Part shown: one piece after another, positions 17,439 through 24,862 of the stretch | How the letters are laid out: each line of letters opens with the position of its first letter | How positions within the stretch are numbered: position 1 is the first letter of the stretch | Source of the DNA: Desulfobacterales bacterium | GTDB taxonomy: Bacteria > Desulfobacterota > Desulfobacteria > Desulfobacterales > UBA2156 | Length of the DNA: 38,769 nucleotides | Reading direction: 5' to 3' | NCBI GenBank assembly: GCA_011049715.1 | Contig: DRHF01000337.1 | Span: 1 to 38,769, forward strand | Translations under genes and position numbers: made by a program | The notes under the pieces: model-generated | Seen by the model: only the letters and a program-made list of their open reading frames with translations | Told to the model about the DNA's origin: nothing | Database searches by the model: none

Positions 17439-18056
17439 TCATTGTTTTCTCCCCTTAAGACCGTTCAGGGTGTCAATCACTTTTTTTGCCGCCACCTGAA
17501 TTTCGGATTCGCTTCCTGCCATATAGACCCGCCCGGCAGCTCCATAAAACCGGATATCAACCAGCCGTATATTGCAGTGTTTTTCCGCTTCATTGGCTGC
17601 GATGGAAGAATAGGCAGCCGGTGTAACTTCCAAAAGGTAAACATCATCACCGCCTAAAATGAGCATTCCACTGCTGTTGCGGTTGATAATCACCGCCTGA
17701 TACGGATCAACCTTGCTGATGACGCTGGTTGTTAAAATAGCCGGCGCCAGTCGATCTTCTACTTTTGAATCCAGTTCATCCAAAATCATCTGACCGGCGT
17801 GAAGCACTTCTTCCTGCTCAAAGGAATGGATTTCCAGCATCCCGTAACGACGCTCAACAATCATTTCACCCGGGAGAGAACTTGTAATTTTTAGGGCAAT
17901 ATCAGTTAAGCGATTGATTTCAATGCCGGGGACCACCTCCACAAATAAAGAGGCCATACCTTCCACGGAGAGGAAACCGCGGCAACGGGACGCAAATAAA
18001 GATGCAAACTGTGGTTGCATCCGATCCAAATGACAAAAGGCTCTCAGTTCAGCCAT
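17439..18056 (-). CDS. BMC-T shell protein, double-stacking type, copy 2
   Basis: A 205-residue paralogue of the BMC-T at 14597-15208: AELRAFCHLDRMQPQF at the N-terminus, VPGIEINRLTDIALK, then NEAEKHCNIRL and GAAGRVYMAG. The two are clearly related but diverged throughout, so they may form trimers with different pores. GGGAGA lies 8 bases before ATG. It is followed within 16 bp by the BMC-H gene, typical of a shell operon. Confidence 0.88.
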   Translation of the reverse strand: MAELRAFCHLDRMQPQFASLFASRCRGFLSVEGMASLFVEVVPGIEINRLTDIALKITSSLPGEMIVERRYGMLEIHSFEQEEVLHAGQMILDELDSKVEDRLAPAILTTSVISKVDPYQAVIINRNSSGMLILGGDDVYLLEVTPAAYSSIAANEAEKHCNIRLVDIRFYGAAGRVYMAGSESEIQVAAKKVIDTLNGLKGRKQ

Positions 18057-18142
18057 AAATATGTCTCCCTGATGTGAAATTTAAACCAAAGGTTTTTTTC
18101 TAATGCTTCTTTTTTTATGGGAAATACCGATCGCATGATTGA

Positions 18143-18946
18143 TCAGGTCTTAACAATCTTGATTGAATACTCCTTTGCCAGATCTTTCGCCAGGGGCGTT
18201 ACAATACCGCCGGGAGAAAGCGCAAGGGTATGTTTCTTTTGATCAACAGCTGCATGAATATCTTTTGCGTTGATAAATTTTACCGTAGAAGCAGCCGCTT
18301 CCGTCAGTGGTCTTTTATCTTCAGCGCCCTTGGTATTTTTCTGTCCAACGATCAACTGTTGGAACATCTCGTTCAACTGCCCGGTTTCACAGAAAACCAT
18401 TCCAAAACTTTGCAGTTTCTCCAAAATATTATCTATTTCTTTTTTTAGTCTCTCATTGACCAGAATGTCGCAGACCAGGAAGCTGTCTCGGGTCGCCAAA
18501 ATCCTTTTCCCCTGCAGCAGAGCAGAAAGAACGAGACTCGATTCAGGATCATCACATATCAGATGGGCCACTTTTGCAGCCACCTTGAGGCAAAAGGTGG
18601 GAAGTACCAATAGATCCGCCCTGTCCAAAACCTTATTCAACCCGTCTGTCTTTACATTATCAAGGATACAGCGCGTCCCTGCTTTCTCCCTGACATCACT
18701 CCCGCAAACCCAACCCCGAGCGGACTCACCCGTGTATATTCCACACTTACCCACCTGTTCTTCAATCAGTTGGACCTGTTTCAGCGCCGTGTCCAGTTTA
18801 CGAACACCGGCGTGGAAGATGCAGAATACATAGGGTCCCTTTGAATTCGTTGAAACCGGTTTTGTTTCCTTCTTCCCGCTTGGTTCGATCTCTTTTAAGA
18901 CATCGAGGACAAGTTTTCTGATTTCTTCTTTTTTTAGATTGGCCAT
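18143..18946 (-). CDS. Flavoprotein-like microcompartment protein with N-terminal encapsulation helix
   Basis: A 267-residue protein of uncertain function. It opens with MANLKKEEIRKLVLDVLKEIE, an encapsulation-type helix plus linker. The middle (LLVLPTFCLKVAAKVAHLICDD, then LVLSALLQGKRILATRD) resembles the flavin-binding HFCD/flavoprotein fold. The end (SPGGIVTPLAKDLAKEYSIKIV) is a short motif seen at the ends of several microcompartment-associated proteins. It overlaps the 3' end of the EutJ gene by 13 bp. It could be an FMN-binding redox or cofactor-handling cargo; flavin binding is inferred from fold resemblance only. Confidence 0.7.
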   Translation of the reverse strand: MANLKKEEIRKLVLDVLKEIEPSGKKETKPVSTNSKGPYVFCIFHAGVRKLDTALKQVQLIEEQVGKCGIYTGESARGWVCGSDVREKAGTRCILDNVKTDGLNKVLDRADLLVLPTFCLKVAAKVAHLICDDPESSLVLSALLQGKRILATRDSFLVCDILVNERLKKEIDNILEKLQSFGMVFCETGQLNEMFQQLIVGQKNTKGAEDKRPLTEAAASTVKFINAKDIHAAVDQKKHTLALSPGGIVTPLAKDLAKEYSIKIVKT

Positions 18947-19785
18947 TTTCTAACCTCAGCACCATGTTCATTTGTTTTAAGACATGAAAGGGCAATACCA
19001 AAAGGGGTAATGAATTGCGGCGCCTTTGGCCGGAAGGTCTCAAGGTTCAGGTTTTTGGAAACAATTTCAGCTATCCCATCAAGCTCGCATGTTCCACCTG
19101 CCAGATAAATTGTTTTGATTCCGATAAAATTTTTTAGAAAGGATTCGACAATGCTTGATATTTTATCGATGACCGGTTCAACGATGGGAAGTATCTGTTG
19201 TGTATTTTCCTTTTTCAACTTGAACTGATCGGCCTCCTCATAACTGATATTCAGATGTCCGGCCAAAACCAGTGACAGGTGCTCTCCTCCGGTCGCCTCG
19301 TCATTGGTATAAATGACTTCACCATCCCTTATGACCGCCACACCGGTTGTGCCCCCACCCACATCGACTATGGCCCCATCCCTCAAATTGAGTGCCAATC
19401 TTGCGGCTGTCGGTTCATCCAGTACCCTGAGGACCTCTAGATCAACGCTTTCGAGAATATATTTTGTGGTATCGATATTGGCGGTTTCGGTTTGCGGTGG
19501 AAATGAGGTGGCTCCTTTATTTATCTCCTGGGGGCTGCAGTTTCTGATCTCATCCATCAGCTCTCGGACAATATCTAAGGCACCGATATAATCGACGATC
19601 AGCCCGCTCCGCACCACTTCGGCTTTACGCAAGTTTGCTGCACGCGGCGTTCCCTTCTCATCGATAACAATAACGATGGTTTTGTAGGTACCAAGATCAA
19701 CACCCGCGTACAGATTTTCCGCTCCTGAAAAATCCCACCGTTCGGGTTGATTTAGCATCCAGCCAATTTTTTCAACTGTTTCCAT
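18934..19785 (-). CDS. eutJ: EutJ-like chaperone/actin-fold ATPase
   Basis: A 283-residue protein with the actin/Hsp70 ATPase fold: phosphate-1 loop AGVDLGTYKTIV, phosphate-2 loop AIVDVGGGTTGVAV and adenosine motif IYLAGGTCELDG. EutJ occurs in ethanolamine-type microcompartment operons and is thought to assist assembly or enzyme reactivation; it is shorter than true Hsp70 because it lacks the peptide-binding domain. Its ATG overlaps the stop of the PduT-like gene (TAATG), so translation is coupled. Confidence 0.9.
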   Translation of the reverse strand: METVEKIGWMLNQPERWDFSGAENLYAGVDLGTYKTIVIVIDEKGTPRAANLRKAEVVRSGLIVDYIGALDIVRELMDEIRNCSPQEINKGATSFPPQTETANIDTTKYILESVDLEVLRVLDEPTAARLALNLRDGAIVDVGGGTTGVAVIRDGEVIYTNDEATGGEHLSLVLAGHLNISYEEADQFKLKKENTQQILPIVEPVIDKISSIVESFLKNFIGIKTIYLAGGTCELDGIAEIVSKNLNLETFRPKAPQFITPFGIALSCLKTNEHGAEVRKWPI

Positions 19786-20336
19786 TATGCCAGTCTTGAA
19801 AAAAGCTCCTTGCTTGGGGAAGGGATAACCACATGGCTCTGTATCATTCCTTCTTCGGCCACTTCAGCGACACCGGCATCAACAGCCGCATTAACCGAGC
19901 CGACGTCGCCGGTCAGTGTGACATAGGATTTCCCGGCCAGACCTGTGGCACAGCGAATCTCAATCAATTCAACATCCCCTGCTTTTGCTGCGGCATCGGC
20001 CGCAACAATACATGAAACAGTGGAAAATGTTTCGATGATACCCAGGGCATTCATCGAAGGCATCGGGGTGACACAGCTCAAAGCCGGAAAGACCGTTGGG
20101 TGTACATTGGGGATGACAAACTTCCCAACAAGAAACTCGCCGGCCACTTCGCTTCCAATTTCAACGGAATTTTCGACTGAACCTACATCACCTGAAATCA
20201 TCGCCAAATATCTGCCCGGACATGCGCTGCGGGCCATCAAAAGCTCCACAGCAGCTGCCTTGATCATTTCATCGGCGCACGCAATTCCTTTGGCAACACT
20301 ATTTGTTTCGATGAGCCCGATGGCTTGATAATCCAT
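19785..20336 (-). CDS. pduT: PduT-like BMC-T shell protein with Fe-S pore cysteine
   Basis: A 183-residue tandem BMC protein. Domain 1 starts QAIGLIETNSVAKGI, domain 2 NALGIIETFSTVSCI, both ending in VIP-type strands. C39 in ARSACPGRYL aligns with Cys38 of PduT (KTICPGKF), the residue that binds a 4Fe-4S cluster at the trimer pore. It would let electrons, not metabolites, cross the shell. The partner PduS is encoded next, 80 bp before it, which supports this reading. The start is ATG 20336 with AAGGCG upstream. Confidence 0.92.
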   Translation of the reverse strand: MDYQAIGLIETNSVAKGIACADEMIKAAAVELLMARSACPGRYLAMISGDVGSVENSVEIGSEVAGEFLVGKFVIPNVHPTVFPALSCVTPMPSMNALGIIETFSTVSCIVAADAAAKAGDVELIEIRCATGLAGKSYVTLTGDVGSVNAAVDAGVAEVAEEGMIQSHVVIPSPSKELFSRLA

Positions 20337-20414
20337 TCGTTACGCCTTGAGAATTTTGAAAAATACATATTTTTGTTTTGGGCAAAAAACGGTGTTTTGC
20401 AAAGGCTCCACCTT

Positions 20415-21752
20415 TTACTGTCGGATTACCACGTCCGTTCCCACGGATTCCACCACACCGGAAATGCTGGCGTGGACCCTGGCACCCAATGTCTTATCCG
20501 GAATCTCCCCGATGAGATCTCCCTTTTCGACACGGTCTCCGGTTTTAACCACCGGGATTGCCGGTGCTCCAATGTGCTGCTTTAACGGAATCGTTGCTTT
20601 TTTTACCTCTATTTCCCCTGCAAAAATTTCCGGGTGTCGATCATACCGGCTCACCTGCAAACGTTCCATAAGCCTTTTGGTCGGGACCTTACGAACATCC
20701 CTGAAAGCCGAAGGTTGATAGGTGATCTTTTTGGGAGATCTGTCGACACCTTTTTCCATCATTTCTCTCTTGATCTGTGCATTGACCTCCCTTGGAGAAA
20801 TCATCATCGGACATGCAAACTTTTCACATATGCCGCATTCTGAACAGATAAGCGCATCCTCCAGCAACGCTTCGGAGACCAGCTGGGACCCGACCCCCAG
20901 TTGCCGCATGATTTTATGGGATTCAAGGGAATGCCCCAGCAGTGTCCTTGGGCATAGATCCGTGCACCGCGAACACTGGCAACAAACCAAACGGGTAATC
21001 CGTCTGATTCTTTCCGGGTCATTTGTTTTGCCGGCAACGATATTATGATTGGCAGGTAGAACAATTACTCCACTTGTGGTCTTATCCACCGGCGTGGAAA
21101 GATCGGTGACAACCTGCCCCATCATCGGCCCCCCGACAATAACTTTGAAATCACTTATGGTTGCACCGCCGGCAAGGTTTATGACCTCACCCACAGAAAT
21201 ACCGACCGGCACTTTTATAACCAGGTTTTTTTGAACCTCCCCGGCAACGGTCAGATATCTCTCAATAACGGGTTTATCGGTTTTTACAGCCCGGGCAATG
21301 TTGAGAAGAGATTCAACATTATTTACCACAACCCCCACCTGTAGCGGGAAGCCACCCTCAGGCACCACCCGATTCATCACTTCATAGACCAACACCATTT
21401 CGTCGCCTGCTGGATAAAAATCATCCAGTCCAAAAATATCGATATCCTTCATTTTGTGCTTTGAGATCGTTTTTTCCAATGCGCCTAAGGCTTCAAAATG
21501 TTTCTCTTTGAGACAGAGGGTTCCACGTCCCGCCCCCGTGCTCTGCATCACCATGGAAAGGCCGCTGAGAATACCTTCGGATTCGTTCTCCATCAAAAAA
21601 AAGTCGCTCGTCAGAAGCGGTTCGCAGGATGCCCCGTTCCCGAGCACCCTTTCAACATCCGCTTCGAGTTTGATGTGGGTGGGGAAACCGGCGCCGCCTG
21701 CCCCTACGACGCCTGCAGCCCGGACTTTTTCTACAATCTCCTGTTTCGTCAT
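20415..21752 (-). CDS. pduS: PduS-like RnfC-family electron-transfer protein
   Basis: A 445-residue protein of the PduS/RnfC family. It begins with the glycine-rich AAGVVGAGGAGFPTHIK, has the SLBB-like section (VPVGISVGEVINLAGG) and two 4Fe-4S motifs: C257-x2-C260-x2-C263-x3-C267-P and C303-x2-C306-x2-C309-x4-C314-P. A C-terminal barrel-sandwich segment follows (VKTGDRVEKGDLIGEIP). PduS binds FMN and iron-sulfur clusters and docks with PduT; in PDU it serves cobalamin reduction, but no B12 enzyme is seen in this compartment cluster, so here it may regenerate NAD+ or accept electrons from the internal oxidase. It directly abuts the EutN gene. Confidence 0.92.
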   Translation of the reverse strand: MTKQEIVEKVRAAGVVGAGGAGFPTHIKLEADVERVLGNGASCEPLLTSDFFLMENESEGILSGLSMVMQSTGAGRGTLCLKEKHFEALGALEKTISKHKMKDIDIFGLDDFYPAGDEMVLVYEVMNRVVPEGGFPLQVGVVVNNVESLLNIARAVKTDKPVIERYLTVAGEVQKNLVIKVPVGISVGEVINLAGGATISDFKVIVGGPMMGQVVTDLSTPVDKTTSGVIVLPANHNIVAGKTNDPERIRRITRLVCCQCSRCTDLCPRTLLGHSLESHKIMRQLGVGSQLVSEALLEDALICSECGICEKFACPMMISPREVNAQIKREMMEKGVDRSPKKITYQPSAFRDVRKVPTKRLMERLQVSRYDRHPEIFAGEIEVKKATIPLKQHIGAPAIPVVKTGDRVEKGDLIGEIPDKTLGARVHASISGVVESVGTDVVIRQ

Positions 21753-22043
21753 TTATCCGCCGGCGTCTGATTTTTCCGGTATTTCAAGGTTATCGACAAT
21801 ACCGACCACCACGGCATCCACGGGAATCAACGTGTCTTTGTTAAATGCCTGCATGGCCGGTGCGCCTTGAGTGACAATTACCATCTCTCCCATCCCTGCC
21901 CCAATCTCATCCGCAGCAACCAGCATTTCTCCGCACGGGGTTAAATCCTTCCCCAGGGGCTGGACAAAGAGAAGTCTTAACGCATGTATCTTGTCATTTT
22001 TTTTGGTCGACCAGACATCTCCGACAATTTTACCGAGTATCAT
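21753..22043 (-). CDS. eutN: EutN/CcmL-family pentameric vertex protein (BMC-P)
   Basis: A 96-residue vertex protein starting MILGKIVGDVWSTKKND, with LLFVQPLG, GAGMGEMVIVTQGAPA and PVDAVVVGIVDNL, the usual EutN/CcmL pattern. Pentamers close the corners of the shell; this is the only such gene in the window. ATG 22043 is chosen over TTG 22049 because family members begin MILG and GAGGT lies upstream. Confidence 0.93.
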   Translation of the reverse strand: MILGKIVGDVWSTKKNDKIHALRLLFVQPLGKDLTPCGEMLVAADEIGAGMGEMVIVTQGAPAMQAFNKDTLIPVDAVVVGIVDNLEIPEKSDAGG

Positions 22044-22081
22044 ACCCAACTACCTCTATGCTTGTTTACAATGATCGGATT

Positions 22082-22126
22082 ACACGGAATCGATGAAATC
22101 CACACGCGGTGTGTGGCTTACCGTGT
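22082..22126 (-). other. Nested stem-loop between EutS-like and EutN genes
   Basis: ACACGG (22082-22087) can pair with CCGTGT (22121-22126), enclosing a second stem CCACAC (22100-22105) with GTGTGG (22111-22116). It sits inside the operon upstream of the eutN start, without a T-run. It may set relative expression of vertex and facet proteins. Confidence 0.35.
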
Positions 22127-22139
22127 CAAAAACCCCCTG

Positions 22140-22442
22140 CTACAATCCCTCTTCAGCGGATATGGCATCCAGCGCGGATTTCACAGCCGCAATCTCACCG
22201 AAGATACCGATCATCGTCAGATGTTGCGGGCAGGTTCCTTTGAGATCAAAAACCTGAACGTTTGCAGACTTCTCCGCAATATCAGATGCGTAGATCATAT
22301 CTACCAATCGACCCTGGACAAGACCAACGGCGCTAAAATCGATCATTTCAACCGTTTTGCGACCGGATGTGCTCATCCGGGTCATCAAGATGCCGATGAC
22401 ACCGGGCCCGGGGTGGGTTATAAACTGAATGTTTAGTGCCAT
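22140..22442 (-). CDS. EutS/PduU-like BMC protein (circularly permuted BMC-H type)
   Basis: A 100-residue shell protein. The first 20 residues (ALNIQFITHPGPGVIGILM) resemble the extra N-terminal strand region of EutS/PduU, and the remainder (AVGLVQGRLVDMIYASDIAEKS, GIFGEIAAVKSALDAI) is a BMC domain with the permuted order. EutS/PduU hexamers carry a plugged or bent pore. ATG 22442 is used because an upstream GTG or TTG would add residues not fitting the family. The similarity is weaker than for the other shell genes. Confidence 0.75.
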   Translation of the reverse strand: MALNIQFITHPGPGVIGILMTRMSTSGRKTVEMIDFSAVGLVQGRLVDMIYASDIAEKSANVQVFDLKGTCPQHLTMIGIFGEIAAVKSALDAISAEEGL

Positions 22443-22618
22443 ATCTCTGAAGACCTCACAGAATACCGTACGCAAATCTTCCCTGAAAAAGAAGAGGAGA
22501 CCCTCTCAAAATAAAGATTGAAGAACCCTGCAGCCCCGAATATCAGGATTTTCGCTACCCTTCGACAAGCTGTGCGAGGAATGCGCTCGCTGTTTCGGTT
22601 CAACGCAATGTGAAACGG

Positions 22619-22900
22619 TTACTCTTCCGCCTTTGGAATGGTAAACTCAACGTCTCCGTGCGGCCTTGGGATGACATGTACTGAGATGAGTTCGCCCACC
22701 CTTCCGGCCGCCGCACCGCCGGCATCTGTTGCCGCTTTGACCGCACCAACATCCCCGCGTACGAAAACCGTCACAAGACCGCCGCCGACAAATTCTCTTC
22801 CCACAAATCTCACTTTTGCGGCCTTGACCATGGCATCAGCAGCCTCAATGGCACCTACCAGTCCTCGGGTCTCAACCATACCCAACGCTTGTTCGTTCAT
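22619..22900 (-). CDS. BMC-H shell hexamer protein
   Basis: A compact 93-residue PduA/EutM-type protein ([52 protein letters not shown]). It is a close relative of the BMC-H at 17081 but without the basic tail, so it is likely the main facet protein. An AGGAGG site precedes the ATG. The 143-176 bp of DNA between it and the EutS-like gene has no gene; it includes CCCTTCGACAAGC, a motif often found in dispersed intergenic repeats. Confidence 0.95.
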   Translation of the reverse strand: MNEQALGMVETRGLVGAIEAADAMVKAAKVRFVGREFVGGGLVTVFVRGDVGAVKAATDAGGAAAGRVGELISVHVIPRPHGDVEFTIPKAEE

Positions 22901-22923
22901 TTTTCATTTCCTCCTGGTTTGAA

Positions 22924-23427
22924 TTATCGTTTTAATTTAAACGCTCTGGCTCTCATGGACCATTCCTTCGGCACCTCAATGGTGACCAAAGCAGTATGAT
23001 CCATTTTATCTGTCTTCCGAACTCTGATGACCGCTGCATCGCCCAATTCCTGCCCGGCACGATCCAAAGCGATGACGATCTCTTCTTTTTCCGGTAATGG
23101 CAAGAATTCGTACGGCATTGTTACCCTGGCAACGCCTTCCGCCGAACTTTCATCGACTAAAAAAATAGCCTGCCCCGGGCAAGGGGGTAGGCAGGATTGA
23201 CATCCGATACATTTCTCTTCCAACAGATGGGGAAGATTGGTGATGTCTTCGCCCACCTGGATAGCGCCTTCCGGACAACTTGCTTCACAGGGGTTACAGG
23301 GGATATCCTGGATGCATTCAATCACCGCCACCGGACCTTTACGCCGTCTCCCCTCGGAAGGGATACCGGGACCGTTATCCAGCTCTTCATCTGAGAGATA
23401 TCCTGTTTCTGACATTCCCTTGGACAT
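22924..23427 (-). CDS. Ferredoxin-type protein with two 4Fe-4S motifs
   Basis: A 167-residue protein. Two cysteine clusters are visible, CIQDIPCNPCEASCPEGAI and CIGCQSCLPPCPGQAI, each sufficient for a 4Fe-4S cluster, followed by a C-terminal domain of about 80 residues (LPLPEKEEIVIALDRAGQEL). It lies 4 bp after the FAD oxidoreductase gene and probably acts with it. In related amino-acid dehydrogenase complexes a small ferredoxin subunit links FAD subunits; here it could also feed the FMN subunit of the split glutamate synthase. Confidence 0.88.
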   Translation of the reverse strand: MSKGMSETGYLSDEELDNGPGIPSEGRRRKGPVAVIECIQDIPCNPCEASCPEGAIQVGEDITNLPHLLEEKCIGCQSCLPPCPGQAIFLVDESSAEGVARVTMPYEFLPLPEKEEIVIALDRAGQELGDAAVIRVRKTDKMDHTALVTIEVPKEWSMRARAFKLKR

Positions 23428-23431
23428 GAAA

Positions 23432-24520
23432 CTATCCTTTCATCACCGCATTTATATATTCTTTTGCTATTTTCCGTGCCTCTCCGTGGGAACCGCTCCG
23501 CAGCCCCACCATGCTTTTGAGTTGCCGGTCTCGTTGTTCCAGGAAAGACGAGTCATCTATATAACCCAAGCTGTGCGCAATCGCTAATCCCGCGATCCGG
23601 CCTTCGATGATGGCTGTGCTGGCCTCCTCAATACCGGACGTATCACCGGCTACATAAATACCCGGAATAGACGTTTCCTGGCCCAGGTCATGCGCAGGAA
23701 CCCTTCCACCCAGGGAGGGAACGGGTACCATTTTGCATCCTAACATATCCAGGAGCTGCGTCATCGGGTTAAGACCCACTGCAATACAGACCGTATCGAG
23801 TTCAAATTTTTTTTCGGTCCCTGGAATCGGCTTCCATTCTTTATCGACCTGGCTGATCGTCGCACTTTCAATCCATTTTTCTCCGGCCGCCTCCGTGATG
23901 GTATGGGACATGAAAAACGGGACACCATATCGGGCCACCTTGGCCGCATGAACCTCATATCCACCGATGCGGGGAGCAGCGTCTATGATAGCCGAAACCT
24001 GACAACCCGCCTGAAGCATCTGATAAGCCACCACGAGCCCGACATTCCCCGATCCGACCATAAGCAGATTCTCGCCCGGTTTTATTCCATGAATGTTGGC
24101 AATGGTCTGGGCCGCTCCGGCGCCGATTATGCCCGGCAGAGTCCAGCCTGGAAATGGAATCATGTTTTCTGACGCACCGGTGGCAATCAAAATCTTTTCC
24201 GCCCTGACCTGCTCGATCCGATCCCTGATCAGGACATTCATCGTTCGGTTCTCATAGATTCCCATGACCACGGAGCTCAGAGAGACTACGACCCCCAGCT
24301 TCTCAGCCTCTTCTAAAAAACCGTATCCGATATTAAAACCCCGTTCCTTGGCATGATGTTCTTCTGACCCAAAGAATTTATGGATCTGTTTAAAAAGCTG
24401 TCCACCGGCCCGGTCATTTTCGTCAAAAACCAAAACTTCAACACCGTTTCTGGCAGCTTCGGTGGCAGCAGCCAAACCCGCAGGACCGGCTCCGACACTT
24501 ATCATTTCACATCTGCGCAC
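23432..24520 (-). CDS. HcnB/SoxA-like FAD-NAD(P) pyridine nucleotide-disulfide oxidoreductase
   Basis: A 362-residue two-dinucleotide-domain flavoprotein: FAD motif SVGAGPAGLAAATEAA, NAD motif LLMVGSGNVGLVVAY, and the closing FAD motif YVAGDTSGIEEASTAI. It matches the central part of heterotetrameric sarcosine oxidase alpha or HcnB. The BFD domain normally at the C-terminus of HcnB is absent and is instead supplied by the fusion protein at 16474-17064, and there is no folate-binding aminomethyltransferase domain. The GTG start is chosen because AAGGA lies 8 bases upstream; the next ATG (24505) would cut off five residues before the FAD motif. Confidence 0.85.
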   Translation of the reverse strand: MRRCEMISVGAGPAGLAAATEAARNGVEVLVFDENDRAGGQLFKQIHKFFGSEEHHAKERGFNIGYGFLEEAEKLGVVVSLSSVVMGIYENRTMNVLIRDRIEQVRAEKILIATGASENMIPFPGWTLPGIIGAGAAQTIANIHGIKPGENLLMVGSGNVGLVVAYQMLQAGCQVSAIIDAAPRIGGYEVHAAKVARYGVPFFMSHTITEAAGEKWIESATISQVDKEWKPIPGTEKKFELDTVCIAVGLNPMTQLLDMLGCKMVPVPSLGGRVPAHDLGQETSIPGIYVAGDTSGIEEASTAIIEGRIAGLAIAHSLGYIDDSSFLEQRDRQLKSMVGLRSGSHGEARKIAKEYINAVMKG

Positions 24521-24523
24521 GAT

Positions 24524-24841
24524 TTAATTCCTTGCGACATCCGGACCGGCTCCAACTTGTGTCTGGATCACCGACCCTTCATTCAACGGCTCCACACAGG
24601 TCCGCACATTCGGCGTGCCATCGACAACCATGATACAATCTGTGCAACGTCCGATAGCACAGAAAATGCCCCGGGGCTCGTTTCTTCTCTTCGTGTAACG
24701 ATGGATCTTCACGCCATTGCTTCTTAAGGCAACGGCGATCGGCTCCCCTTCAAAACCTTCCATCGCTTCATCATCAAATACGAAGGAAACCTTCCGGCCT
24801 TTTTCAAACGTTCCCAATATGGGATGATCATCTATCCGCAT
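24524..24841 (-). CDS. HcnA/SoxA N-terminal-type 2Fe-2S protein
   Basis: A 105-residue protein with a plant-type 2Fe-2S motif C-x4-C-x2-C-x12-C (CAIGRCTDCIMVVDGTPNVR then TC). The preceding GFEGEPIAVALRSNG is typical of the N-terminal domain of sarcosine oxidase alpha and of HcnA. It lies 4 bp from the FAD protein gene, so the two together reconstruct the first half of a SoxA-like subunit. ATG 24841 is preferred; a GTG at 24850 is possible. Confidence 0.85.
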   Translation of the reverse strand: MRIDDHPILGTFEKGRKVSFVFDDEAMEGFEGEPIAVALRSNGVKIHRYTKRRNEPRGIFCAIGRCTDCIMVVDGTPNVRTCVEPLNEGSVIQTQVGAGPDVARN

Positions 24842-24862
24842 GCTCAACACTTCAGTTCACTT

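Noticed and set aside
22541-22600. CCCTTCGACAAGC-containing stretch as a mobile element
   Set aside because: Only one partial copy in the window, no inverted partner found; noted but not supported as a repeat.
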